The position numbers were made by a program, and so were the translations under genes. From the NCBI GenBank assembly GCA_018340805.1, contig JACMZG010001914.1:23887827-23951826 (forward strand): a DNA stretch of 64,000 bases, given 5' to 3'. Position 1 is the first letter of the stretch; the number at the start of each line of letters is the position of its first letter. The notes below the pieces were generated by a model, which saw nothing but the letters and a program-made list of their open reading frames with translations, did no database searches and had not been told where the DNA came from. This DNA comes from Microvelia longipes (Eukaryota; Arthropoda; Insecta; Hemiptera; Veliidae). This document shows, piece after piece, positions 21,301-31,251 of this stretch.

Positions 21301-24300
21301 GGAAAAGTAAAAAATTTCAATTTCTGATGAAAATTCACTAAGATAACAAAGAAAAACAAACCTTTGAGTAAATCTTGAAGAGATATCTTGAGTTCAGTTA
21401 TATAGCTCCCTTTCCTAATCATAGATTTTATTAGTTTCTTGAGATGTTCGCTGTGACTCGGGTCATACTGGGGCAACTTAGACATGTTGTTGTTCTTTAT
21501 CTTAAGCACAACATCCAACATAAATTTTACTCGGGAACTAAAAACAAACAACATCAATTATGACACCAAAATTATTTTCATATCTTTAAATTTACTAAAA
21601 GTACTAGTTAAAAAAAATATACTGATTGCTAAATCTTGAAGAGCCTGTTCTTCCCCTATAGAATAGTTTAATGGTGGGTCTAGGAATCAACATAACTTTA
21701 AATTTGGAGTGCTCGGATAATTCTAGAGCTATTTTTTTATTGAGCTTTACCCTTAGATTAATACTATATATAGGAGCACTACTGATAACACTAAAGGCGG
21801 TTCATTGGTGGACTTAAGTAATGTTGCCACCCAAACAGTATACAATTTTCTAAAAAAAAAGTTGGCAGTACTTCCGGTTGCTGAATTAATTTGTTCTATT
21901 ATTAATTAATGATTGATTATTCTTAAAATACTAATATAAATATCGGTGCATTACAAAATTTTAAGCATTTTAAATTGTAGTTTAATTAAAATTATATTAA
22001 AAGTAGTCCTCGTCAACTAAATGTAAATTCTTGTATTCCGCCACCCTTTTGCCATCTAAGACCGGTATTATTAAATACTCAGCAGGTGTTTTAAGTTATT
22101 ATATTTGTTCTTTACGATCTTTCTTCATTAATAAATATTTATGAAAAATATTTAAAATAATGTTTTGTTGACAGGTTGGCAGCATTACTTACACCAGTCA
22201 ACCGGCTTTCGTGTTATTAGTGGAATTACATTGTGTTTACGGTCCTGTGCTCCTTCTATATATAGTATTATTCTAAGGCTATACCAAAGCAATATTTTTA
22301 TTGTTGCAATAATCTTACATTTTTGATTATTCGTATGAGGCTGACAAGTCACTTCATACTCTGGCCTTCATCAAGTTTTCTAATAGTTTTTTTTTGCACC
22401 AACCTCAATGAATTCTTGTCCTTACAACGATAGTTTAAACCCACTTAAGTATCTTTGAAGAGAGTTCCCATGATTTCTTGATTTCTTTGCTATACGTCTA
22501 AGCTTCCAGGTCACAGACTAAGGGGGTAGCACATGTGCCGGCCACCCAGAAAGTCTGTGTTCAATCCCAGTTGGGGCATCTAAGATTTTCATGCAAGGGT
22601 TGGAAATCCTCACATGTGCCAAGCCGGTGGCTCCAAGCCAGTGCGATGTCAGGTACTGGTAAAAGACCCTAACCCTAAATGAACCTAGGTTTAGGCAAAA
22701 TTTAGGACTCTAACTAGCAGCTTATATAAAATATATATGTTTCTGCCCTGTGGTTTCTAGAGCAGGAAGTTTTAGTCCAGCAGAGGGCACGTGTTGTTTG
22801 TAGTTGAAGTTATTGAAACTTTTAGTTAAGTCATTGCTCTTCTGTGGATTAGACGGAAATATATTTGCACTAGGACTCATAAGGTATACCGTATTATCTA
22901 TTTAAGGAAGTTAGCAAAAAGGGCCCAACAAAGTAAACTACTTGCTAAAAGATTTATCACCTCTCCTTAATTACTATCACTATGATTACAAACTAAAATC
23001 AAATCTGCAGAGGAATGATCAAAAACATAACATAAAGAAATAAATACATACTCATTTTTAAGTTGAGAAGCTTGACTAGCTAGTCGCTGAATCCTTAACA
23101 CCAATTCCTTCAAGGCCAGAGGATCATCTTTTCTTAAACTAAAACCAGAATTTCTAAGCACAACAAGAATAAGTTCAATATCTTTCTCTTTGAACCCATC
23201 ACATAGTACCCCAAGGATATCGTACAAAAGGGCATTATCAAATACCTGGAAAAAAGAAAATCAAACGAAATAAAGTAACTCTTAATTGTAGATGTTCATT
23301 ATAATTAGAAAAATAAAAGTGAGACAAAAAATAAATTTAACCTGAGGCATAACTGACTTTTAATCAACTAAGGTTCATCATATGTGCTAGTGAGATGTTT
23401 ATAGACATCTATTAAACAAATTTTTACAGACGTCCATAGTGATAGTACTATCACTATGGATGTCTGTGTAAATGTATGAATGTATATGATATTAATAGTA
23501 CTATCACTATGGATGTATGTGATAGTGATGGTACAATCGCTATGGATGTATGTGATAGTACTATCACACTTTCATTTCTAAGAGAAGTAGGATGCAAGAT
23601 ATAACAAAAACAAAACCTCACATCAAAATTAAAAGATTTCAACAAAAGCCAACAATGGATATATGTTTTGATGTCCATGTTACTTCAATATTTTTTTTTA
23701 AATTAATGTTTACACCAGGGTAAAAAAATTTCTTTGAGATTTTTTTTCAGAGCCTGAAAATATAATCAAGTCCAAAAGTACAGCATATTAGAATAGAATA
23801 CTTACTTTAAATGTATAAAGATGACAAATAAATGCTAACAAGTTGTCCAACCTTTTATCTCCAACTTCCAAACCATCTTTAAGAAGAGAGTCAAATTTAG
23901 TAACAAATGTTTGAAGGACAAATGCTCCTAAAAATGAAATCATTAAGTTAAAATAGATGAATAGAAGGCCACTTATCGATGAATAAGGGGTCTTTGACTC
24001 CTATGTGGCATCAGCCCCTCGGATTTTGCATTGTTTTTTTTTTGTATTATTTCTTCTAAAATGACCATTAGTCTTGAATATAGTGAATTTTCAAAGAAAA
24101 ATAAATAAAAAATCAAATCATCTTTATGTAGTACTTGTGTGTTATTTTTCAGTTACTAAGGATGCTCACGTTGTGCTGACATTGGTCACATTTAATTTAG
24201 CAAAATGACACTTTCTTTGATCCCATGTTTAATTTAAAAATTTTGATGATGTCATAATTTTTTTACAACCAAATTTGCTGATAAATAATTTAAAACTGCA

Positions 24301-27300
24301 AAAGTATTGCATTGCAATCAGTGCACCCTAAGCCTCTAAAGGACTATACATAGCTCAGCACTCAATTAGCATGGTAGGTTATTGGATTTACCCTTAACTC
24401 AACGTTTTAGCTTTTGATCTTTTATCAGTTTTAAGTTTTAATTATTTTATTTCATCTTTTTTATTTTTAATCTCATGTTTATAATTTTTTTGTTATATAC
24501 CTTGTTTCTAATTTTGAATTGTGTTTTTTACTGCTTGTCTAGACTAAGATGGTTGAAAGTCAGCTCATTTTTTTTTAATTGAAACAGTTTTTGTGAAGAG
24601 ACTTGTTATTAGTAAATAAATAAATAATTTGTACGTAACTCACCAACTTCAGTTCCAATGTTTGCATGTAAAATAGCAGTTAGCATAGCGTGTTCCATAA
24701 TTAATCGCTCAGGAGTATGTACAGGTGAAACTATGGCTTCCTCAAACAAACTGATCATAGTCTCGTTCATATCATGCCTACTATTCTTCATATAAAGTTC
24801 CTCTATTTGATTAGCAATGCCGTGCATGTTAGATTCAGCTAGACGATTCAGTAGACCTTTTAGTTGCCTTTTTAAACGTTCAAGAGTTTCTTTTTTCTTA
24901 GCATCTCCACTAAGAGATTTTGCTCTTAAAGCAGGAGGAATGTATTTAGATTTGTTAGGCTAAAAAGATAAAAATTAGATAATATAACTAGGATAGTGTA
25001 AGTATAGAAACATCATCAAACTGTAAGAATACTATAAAAGTCTCAAAGCATTGATGATATTAAGTAGGGTTTCAGTATGCATTGCTTCAAATCAGGGTAA
25101 TGATGCATCCCACCTCTTAAAATTCCATCTTAAAAATATAAAAATGAAATAGTTTGGTTTTCCTTCAATTGGGGTCCACGAGCCTGGAGTTCAATGCTGG
25201 TTGGGGCCAGGATTGAAAAATGCCAATATGAGAAATTATCTCAAAGTGACTTTACTAAGAAAATTTTTATAGTAAAGTCACAGCTCTTCAGAGGATTAGA
25301 CACAAAATGCCTTCTTTTAGATAACTCGCTAGGTGATCTATCACCATACCCTAATTATTATCACTGAAATAATTGGTTTTCCATAAATTTTGATAATATA
25401 AGGTTCTTTTTAAGGCACAGGCAAAAATGGTCGATAGATCAACATAAACAGCTACACTAAAAGCCAATCAAGATGAATTGGACATCCACTACAAATCTGT
25501 AAGGAGGAGAATTTCTAATAGTCTATACTTATTTCACCAAGAAGTTAGTTAAAAAAAAATCAATAGGATCTCTACCTTTGCTAATTTTGGGAAGGACCAA
25601 TACCAAAATCAGAATAGTTCAAAACAGTAACTAATAAAATAAATTTTATGTATTCTGAACCGTGGAGGTAGTGATTAAATAAATAAAGCAACAGTCTCTC
25701 CACAAATGTAAAAGCTATATTTACAAAGCCGGCTTTTGACTGTTAACAGCCATCATAAGTGCCGTAGAGAAGCGAGAAAGGAAGAAAAAATACTACTATC
25801 ATTTGAGACAGAGGTTGAAATCTGACTTTATTTATTTAATAAAATAAATATTTCAGTCATAAGTAGGTAATAAATCCTTAAAATAAGAAATCTTTATAAG
25901 CTCACATTTGACTAATAATTGTTTGCAGAAATAAACAATAAATATCACATGAATTCTAATGAGACATTAGTTATATATTTTAAACATAATTAACATGAAA
26001 TTTAATAAGCCGGGGTCAAATTATCCATGGCCACCTAGATTCCTGGTCCAAAACTGGACATCGCATCACCAAGAAACCTTTTCTTATCATTGTTTTTTAT
26101 AGGATTCTTTTTAAGTTGCGTTAGTTTTTTTCAAATTTCAAAAGCTTATTTTCCGTAATCTAGAATGTTGTACACTCACAACAAGCTATCAAGCTTAAGT
26201 TTTACGTTCGTACTATTAAAGTTAAAGGTATTTAAAGTTGGGTGAAAAAACTGTGGATTTAAAGGACAATTTTCTTAAAATATAACTTTATTTAATATCT
26301 CTGATTAATGTAAAATATCAATATCTTCTATTCAATTTTATCATCTGTAAGAAGGATGCATTCAGATATTGGCACGAGTTGGATGAACTTCGTGCATACA
26401 TAAGTACTGCTAGACATCCAAGTTATTTACTTATCTTATGTTCAAATTCTGCTTACAAGAGGATTATGTAAAGTCTAAACGTCTTGACTGTTTCAACTTC
26501 ACAGCTGCAAATTATGCCCACCTCAAGAAAATCCAGTCCTTTAAAACGACAGTTTTTCGCCCAACTTTAAACACCTTTAACTTTAATAATACAAACGTAA
26601 AACTTAAACTTAATAACTCATTGTGAGTGTACAACATTCTAGATTACAAAAATAAGCTTTGGAAAATTTGAAAAAAAAACTAAAGCAACTCAAAAAAATC
26701 CCATAAGAAACAATGATAAGGAAAGGTTTGTTGGCGATCCAATGTCTGGTTTTTGACAAGGAATCTAGGAGGCCGTGGATAGTTTGACCGTGGCCTATTG
26801 ACTTATTGGATATGAAAATATAAAAATAAATGCACACATATTAGAGATGACAGAAAAATAGTGTTAATTTTATAATAATAAATAATGGAAACAAGCAAAC
26901 GAATGAAACGTACCTCCACGACATTACCTTCTTTATCCCTAGTTCTTCCGTAAATATCTTCCCATGTTTCTTCTCCATCAGCTTCCTCATCATTTAAACT
27001 TTCATTCTCACTCAAAGAATTCTCATCCAAATTATCTTGTCCATCCAAATCAGTGTCACTATCAACAACTTCGGAAGGTTTATTGTTTTTATGCAACGTA
27101 ACAAACTTGCCAACTCCTTTGTCAGAATCTTCAGGTGCATTATCAACATTTAATTTGACCTTTTTCTTACTTTTTGAATTTTTTCTAGAAGGCATTTCAA
27201 CAGGTGGTTCAGAATCCGAATCACTAACTGGCCTTTTATTTAGTTTGTTAGTTTTTGAATTTTTTAAAGTATTAGATTCAGTCAGTTCATCCATAGAATT

Positions 27301-29608
27301 TAAATCTTCATCACTTTCATTAAAATCATCATCATCGTTATCAAAATCATCATCACTTTCATCATCTCCTTCAAGATCACCGAGTAAACTATCATCCCCT
27401 GATTGATTGTCAGAGTTTTCTATAGCGTCATTATCAGAATCCGAAAGTTCATCATCAGATTCACTTTTATTCGACTTGCCTTTAACCACTGCCAGATCAT
27501 CCTCAAATTCAGAACCCGAATCTTGCATGTATTTCTCTCCTTCAGCTAAATTTTTCATTTTCTCTGGATTACAAACATCCAAAATATCTGGTATGCTTTA
27601 TATTAAAGAAATTTTACATTCTTGAAATGAAACTTATACCTATTTAATTACATTAATGGGTATACATTCGTACCAAATTTCAAATCAATGGGATTTTTTA
27701 TCAATTATTTTAAAAATGTATCAAACTTAATCCAATGCTGATAATGTTTGTTCATCTAATAATATGACTCATGGGTGCTAAATTTTAAATTGATTAAATC
27801 ATTGTTGGTCAATGACGACATAATAAAATTATGCTTTGGATAACAAATATGAGTCCCACTGATGCTACGTCTTGCTACTTTGGGAACATGTTAACACTGC
27901 GAGGCTTCTGTAAGTAAGTGCTCTACACTTACTTGTAGGTGCCAACAACATGGATTGACATGATGACAATCACCACACTTACCATATTCCAGTCTGTTAT
28001 TAAAAATAAAAAAACGAAATACTATTAAAAAAAATTGCTGCGACCACAATTATGATACAAGAACAGCGGATGTATTGTCTATGCCTACGCATAAGACTTA
28101 AAAAAAATGATGAAACAGCAATAAAATGCTGTTAAGAGAATAATAGGGGTAACTAGATTTGAAAATGTCTTCACTATAGTGGAATAGAATAGCAAATGAA
28201 GCAACTCCCCTAAAAACAACTAATGTGAGTTTTTAAAAATCAATTTTTTAAAAAGATAAAGTTTTCTCAATATTTTTAAAAATGGCTGCCACTCTGTAAT
28301 TGATAGATGAATGTGAAATGTCATACTATTTTGTAAACGCAAACTAATTTGATAATTAATTGCAATAAAACTTGTTGTTTTATTTGCACCCAAAAAATAA
28401 ATATTTTTTGTTTTTGTTTGTCACACAAAGTAACCTTCATCAAATGACAGGCAACATGAAATAGGCATAACCTCCTCTACGATTACAATTGTTGCTAAAA
28501 GTAGCCCTAGCTGCCAAAATTTTCATCTTTTTAGCTAAATTAGGAGCAAACTTACCTTCCCCTTGATTATAATGAAAAAAGGCTACATAACAGGTTATGT
28601 AGCAAGGTTTCCTCTGTGGTTCTCGTGATAGTTATATTTGCGATGCTAGTTAAGTCATTTGTGCTTATTTAATTTTAAATTTTGGACTACACTTTGCCAC
28701 TTCAGTGAGTGATAATTTAAGCGTGTTTTGTTATAACCTTCTCAAGCAAAAAACAATGGGAAAACATCAAGAATTAAGTTGGCCTCTAAAATTTAAGACC
28801 TGCGCTGTTAAAAGAATTGTAAGCATGGGGCATTTGTACCAAGCATGTGCAGTTGGTTTTTGACGTGTGTTTCGTGTGGGTCACTCTTTTGTAAGGCAAA
28901 TCGACTTAGTGCGTCATCCCTTTTATTCAAGATCCTTGGGATCAACCTATTAACAGAGTTTTTAGTAGGATTGAAGCTCACTCCCTTGCTGAAACTCAGG
29001 CACAAATTAAGTATACATATTCTCATTAAGAATAATTCTCAGTTGTATCCACTAAAAGAAAATATCAAATTTAAAAGGATACAATCAAAGCCAGCTGAAG
29101 TAAAAGAAGATGGAAGTGACTTAGATTTTCTTCTCGATAATTTCAATTGTTTCTCCAACTTTGATATAATGGCATCTTCTTTCTTATTCGCTTCTATTAA
29201 CAACTGCTTTCTCTGTTCTTTCATTTCATCCTCTAAATCTTGAAGTTCATTTTTAGATTTCATGTTTTCTCGCGACAGATCAGTCAGCCTTTGTTTACTT
29301 TGATTAGTTTTAGTCGTCATAATACCATCTTTATGTTTATGAGATTTAACTTTAGATTTCTCTGGTTGGTTGATCTTAGTTTTCACGACTAAACCATCTT
29401 TATTCTGAACTTTTTTAGGTTTGCCTTTCTCGGTATTGTGGTATTCGTTCGTTTTCTTGATATTTTTCAGATATGATTTAACTTTAGCCGATTTCTTTTT
29501 CTGTCTTTGTTCTTTTCTAATCTCTTTGCGTGTTTTCTCACCATTTTTACTATTATAAGTTTTCTTTTTGTTATTAAACGTCTTTTTAGATTTACCTGAA
29601 AATTTCAT
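15073..29608 (-). CDS. NOM1: Nucleolar MIF4G domain-containing protein 1 (NOM1/SGD1), ten exons
   Basis: NOM1/Sgd1 is a nucleolar protein of 18S rRNA and small-subunit biogenesis that binds an eIF4A-type helicase through its MIF4G domain. Ten minus-strand exons join through GT-AG sites in consistent phases to 2778 bases, 925 residues plus stop (the human protein is about 860). Order: a basic Lys-rich N-terminus (MKFSGKSKK…, about 1-140), the conserved KLEKQLKLSRRKSKSLPSSF…GFDYILDV segment across the exon 1/2 joint, a very acidic Ser/Asp/Glu region (about 195-330), ETWEDIYGR (about 385), the MIF4G repeat from KKKETLERLKRQLKG (about 420-640), GRWWIVGSAW (about 675), and an MA3 domain (about 728-850, KNIFCILM…DYEDACEKLLKLGLKG). 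Met at 29608 is preferred over an in-frame Met at 29656 because family members start with a short basic MKF-type leader. Introns are packed with repeats. Identity is firm. Confidence 0.95.
15440..15610. repeat. Minisatellite in NOM1 intron 9
   Basis: About four copies of a unit near 36-40 bp: 'ATCATCAGTGCTGTGGGCAC' followed by 'TGATGTTAATGGTT' and variants. Each unit contains the inverted pair CAGTGC/GCACTG, so every copy can form a short hairpin. Confidence 0.75.
15630..16221 (+). pseudogene. Penelope-like element remnant (C-terminal GIY-YIG part)
   Basis: The + strand reads DNGCPISTIDRLLNQKLTRK, then KWTSLPYLRKMTERITQIL, then LGSAKHKIPIGDKSGEYKIT followed by CDTCK, an in-frame stop, and VYVGQSGRKISIRFSEKRL. 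This is the linker and GIY-YIG endonuclease region of a Penelope-type retroelement: GEY stands for GIY, and YVG for YIG. A later part reads LLENLEIHRIILNPDIHCFNE and ends at TAG 16219-16221. Several stops and a frame break near 15985 make it non-functional. It sits in NOM1 intron 9, antisense to that gene. Confidence 0.75.
16612..16640 (+). ncRNA. Hammerhead-ribozyme-like motif at Penelope 3' end, copy 1
   Basis: CTGATGA at 16612-16618, then a 12-base segment, then GAAACCGGTC at 16631-16640. CUGAUGA, GAAA and a GUC triplet are the hammerhead core elements, and such motifs have been reported in Penelope-like elements. Stem I can form weakly (AGCT before, AGTT after). Stem II is poor in this copy (TGAAATAAAGTT), so activity is doubtful. 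Confidence 0.45.
17778..17909 (-). CDS. NOM1: NOM1 exon 9
   Basis: Residues 793-836: MVVQYSLWDKFKEVDAMKPF to LEGTLPLSVLK, between TTCTTTTAG and a GTAAGT donor, phase 0 at both ends. The YSLWDKF core is conserved in NOM1 MA3 domains. Confidence 0.93.
18325..18575. repeat. Minisatellite in NOM1 intron 8
   Basis: Seven or so imperfect copies of a ~32-35 bp unit containing 'ACAGGGAGTAACAAACTAAA' and 'GAAGTTACAGGGA'. Confidence 0.75.
18804..18968 (-). CDS. NOM1: NOM1 exon 8
   Basis: Residues 738-792: DYEDACEKLLKLGLKGQNMN to RFSQIDRKYR, 55 codons, with acceptor TTGTTATAG and donor GTAAGT. EDACEKLLKLGLKG is the MA3 signature of the family. Confidence 0.94.
19047..19580 (+). repeat. tRNA-derived SINE-like repeat, copy B (NOM1 intron 7)
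   Basis: It begins with tRNA-like text: 'AGCTCAGTGGTACAGAGAG' (A-box type) and, about 35 bp later, 'GGTCGAGGGATCAAATC' (B-box type). It then shares 'TTTTACGTGGCTTCCTTGGC' and 'GGTTCTGCGGGCTGATGG' with the copy at 14310-14750. It runs antisense to NOM1. Confidence 0.7.
20344..20546 (-). CDS. NOM1: NOM1 exon 7
   Basis: Residues 670-737: the split Ala codon, then DERGRWWIVGSAWTGSG, then a linker, then LVDLAKKLRINTDIRKNIFC and ILMTAE. Acceptor TTGTTGGCAG, donor GTAAGG. RWWIVGSAW is a hallmark after the MIF4G domain of this family. Confidence 0.94.
20640..21310 (+). repeat. Family 1 copy with internal 29-bp minisatellite (NOM1 intron 6)
   Basis: At 20658-20873 a 29-bp unit (CTACTTCGGAATCACTTTGC plus TCATCCTCA) is repeated about 7.5 times. 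The rest to 21310 has family 1 tail blocks: 'GATGATGAGATAAAACTTGG', 'TTGTTGGTCTTATATATGAC', 'AACAGATACTTAAAAGGG', and the end text 'CCTATGGTCCAAATGAGG' and AAAAGTAAAA. The repeated unit is a form of the family's 'ACTCGCTTCGCTCGTCCTCA' module. The copy fills most of the intron. Confidence 0.75.
21362..21537 (-). CDS. NOM1: NOM1 exon 6
   Basis: Residues 611-670: SRVKFMLDVVLKIKNNNMSK then LPQYDPSHSEHLKKL and up to LQDLLK. KNNNM.K.P.YDP is conserved in the family. The acceptor is TTGTTTTTAG. The donor is a non-standard GTTTGT after AAAG, the weakest site in the gene, but it gives the correct phase. Confidence 0.92.
21751..22278. mobile_element. TIR element, copy B (528 bp, NOM1 intron 5)
   Basis: Same family as 12360-12828: it starts CCTTAGATTAATACTATATA and ends TATAGTATTATTCTAAGG, with shared internal text 'GGAGCACTACTGATAACAC', 'GGTGGACTTAAGTAATG' and 'TTCCGCCACCCTTTTGCCAT'. 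It is about 60 bp longer than copy A through small insertions. Confidence 0.8.
22510..22985 (+). repeat. tRNA-derived SINE (NOM1 intron 5)
   Basis: It has a B-box-like 'GTGTTCAATCCCAGTTGGGG', a core 'AGCCGGTGGCTCCAAGCCAG' then 'TGCGATGTCAGGTACT', then 'GGCAAAATTTAGGACTCTAA', and a tail with 'GCTCTTCTGTGGATTAGACG' and 'TTAATTACTATCACTA'. The core and distal parts are shared with the minus-strand copy at 60130-60420; the tail is shared with 25165-25380. Confidence 0.75.
23052..23245 (-). CDS. NOM1: NOM1 exon 5
   Basis: Residues 547-611: VFDNALLYDILGVLCDGFKE to LRIQRLASQASQLKN plus the first two bases of Asp. Acceptor TTTTTTCCAG, donor GTATGT. It is part of the MIF4G helical repeat. Confidence 0.94.
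23430..23570. repeat. Short tandem repeat with internal palindromes (NOM1 intron 4)
   Basis: Variants of 'ACTATCACTATGGATGTATG' followed by TGATAGT repeat three to four times. The first copy is preceded by its own inverse ('CCATAGTGATAGTACTATCA'). Confidence 0.7.
23806..23927 (-). CDS. NOM1: NOM1 exon 4
   Basis: Residues 506-546: the split Gly codon, then AFVLQTFVTKFDSLLKDGLE and VGDKRLDNLLAFICHLYTFK. Acceptor CATTTTTAG, donor GTAAGT. It lies in the centre of the MIF4G domain. Confidence 0.94.
24644..24959 (-). CDS. NOM1: NOM1 exon 3 (start of MIF4G domain)
   Basis: Residues 401-506: PNKSKYIPPALRAKSLSGDA, KKKETLERLKRQLKGLLNRL, then NQIEELYMKNSRHDMNETMI and a segment through HAMLTAILHANIGTEV. 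Acceptor CTTTTTAG, donor GTGAGT. YIPP.LR and LKRQLKGLLNRL are the expected entry into the MIF4G domain. Confidence 0.95.
25165..25380 (+). repeat. SINE-like fragment (NOM1 intron 2)
   Basis: It contains 'GAGTTCAATGCTGGTTGGGG' (B-box-like) and 'CAGCTCTTCAGAGGATTAGA' followed by 'TAATTATTATCACTG'. The same tail is seen at about 22830-22985. Confidence 0.6.
26010..26790. mobile_element. Large fold-back element (NOM1 intron 2)
   Basis: The left arm (about 26010-26290: 'GGGGTCAAATTATCCATGGC', 'CCTTTTCTTATCATTG', 'TCTAGAATGTTGTACACTCA') is repeated in reverse complement at about 26540-26787 ('TGAGTGTACAACATTCTAGA', 'CAATGATAAGGAAAGG', 'CCGTGGATAGTTTGACCGTG'). The arms are about 250 bp with roughly 10-15% mismatches by eye, around a ~250 bp unpaired middle. 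It ends about 125 bp from the exon 2 donor. No coding capacity. Confidence 0.8.
26914..27587 (-). CDS. NOM1: NOM1 exon 2 (acidic region)
   Basis: Residues 176-400. It opens with the split Tyr codon, then ILDVCNPEKMKN, and passes through repeated Ser/Asp/Glu clusters (SESDDELSDSDND…DDDFDNDDDDFNESDED). It ends at ETWEDIYGRTRDKEGNVVE before a GTACGT donor. The acidic tract is typical of nucleolar proteins. Confidence 0.94.
28808..29026 (-). other. Open stretch in NOM1 intron 1, unrecognised
   Basis: A 72-codon frame (…GVSFNPTKNSVNRLIPRILN…HETHVKNQLHMLG…) with protein-like composition sits between NOM1 exons 1 and 2 on the same strand. It may be a remnant of a mobile-element protein. I do not include it in NOM1, because skipping it joins exon 1 to exon 2 in the conserved GFDYILDV segment. 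Confidence 0.3.
29083..29608 (-). CDS. NOM1: NOM1 exon 1 (basic N-terminus)
   Basis: Residues 1-176: MKFSGKSKKTFNNKKK…, strongly Lys-rich with likely nucleolar targeting signals, then a coiled stretch (ENMKSKNELQDLEDEMKEQR) and KLEKQLKLSRRKSKSLPSSF. The donor is GTATCC after GAT-T, not a strong site, but the join reproduces the conserved DYILD. An upstream in-frame Met at 29656 would add 16 residues. Confidence 0.9.
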
Positions 29609-29873
29609 TACGAAAGCTGATCTATCAAATAAAAACCATGAATACTGGATACACAAGATTTATTGCACAATAAATAACTAAATTCACTTTAAATTACATG
29701 TTAAACAGTAAAATTAAACAATAATGAAATAAAATAATTAAATTCAAACTTTATTTATCCACGTGAGGGTGTTTATGTTTTGATTAAAGATAATTCTTCT
29801 TCTTTTTATTAGAATACCTGAAATAAATATGTCAGACATAAAATATTTCCTTATCATCCTTGTTTTTACAATA

Positions 29874-30061
29874 GGGTGGTATAGTAAGCCACACAGTTAA
29901 AATCAATTGACAGCGTGGAAAAATAGTGCTGGGGAACTAATTTGGTTGGCCTGATATAAAATTGTGGGCGTGGTTTTATATCCAGGACTAATTTCATTGG
30001 CTTCCTCGCATTATTTTTCCCAATGTCAACTGATTTTAACCGTGTGTCATACTAGAACACC
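29874..30061. mobile_element. 188-bp hairpin MITE with TA target duplication, upstream of NOM1
   Basis: The element is an almost complete inverted repeat. The left 'CACAGTTAAAATCAATTGAC' answers the right 'GTCAACTGATTTTAACCGTG', and the centre is GATATAAAATTGTGGGCGTG followed by GTTTTATATC. The ends are GGGTGGTATAG and CTAGAACACC, each flanked by TA (29872-29873 and 30062-30063), typical of Tc1/mariner-type MITEs. It lies about 265 bp upstream of the NOM1 start codon. Confidence 0.8.
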
Positions 30062-30306
30062 TAATAATGACGTCGATCGCTTATTTATAATATTATAAAA
30101 ATAAACATTTTATTTATTTCAACATTCTCAAAATACGTTTATGCTACTAGGAAGGAAAATGGAATTTCATGATAAGTAATACATTTAACATTTACCCCAA
30201 GCTGGAAGGCTGGGTAGGATACACAAATTACTATTAGAAGTGAAGCCATAGAAGGTAATTTACTCAACTGCCGAGGCGGAGCCGAGTTAGACAAAAATGC
30301 GATGAC

Positions 30307-30726
<420 letters not shown>

Positions 30727-31166
30727 GCGTTGACAGAAATAATATTTTGCCAGCTAATTTGCATTCCATATTTTATCAACTGATGCTGAAACGGGGTTTA
30801 ACTTTTGTAAAACCACAAAAATATGTATGTTTGAAAAAAAGTTTAAGGGAATAAAATGCAGGCGAATAATGCAATATTCATTCTCAGTTTAATTAAAAGA
30901 CAAGCTGTTAGTAAAAAATATATATATTAATAAAGGTGCCCGCTTTCTCGCAAGATTGTGGTTATTAGTAATAGACGGTAAAAAGTACTCGCTTTTCTCG
31001 CCAAGTATCTAAAGTACATTACTATTGACATTTATCTTATATATTCTTAAAAAATTAGTGCAAACTAATTATTTAAATACATCATGGCCGCCATGTTGAA
31101 TTTATCGTTATTTAGCATAAAGCACTTTTTGTTCTACTAGTCAAAACCTTTTCAACGATGTATTAC

Positions 31167-31169
<3 letters not shown>

Positions 31170-31250
<81 letters not shown>

Positions 31251-31251
31251 T
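31170..31251. repeat. (TA)n microsatellite
   Basis: About 80 bases of TA with one phase slip near 31225. Confidence 0.95.

Noticed and set aside
21520..21537. RVKF in NOM1 exon 6 as a protein phosphatase 1 docking motif
   Set aside because: It fits the RVxF pattern, and NOM1 is linked to PP1 in mammals, but this position is a conserved helix of the MIF4G fold, so it is more likely structural.
27053..27625. Serine-rich + strand ORFs opposite NOM1 exon 2
   Set aside because: They are antisense shadows of the acidic Asp/Glu/Ser region of NOM1.
28808..29026. Extra NOM1 exon in intron 1
   Set aside because: Joining exon 1 directly to exon 2 recreates the conserved GFDYILDV segment; including this stretch would break it.
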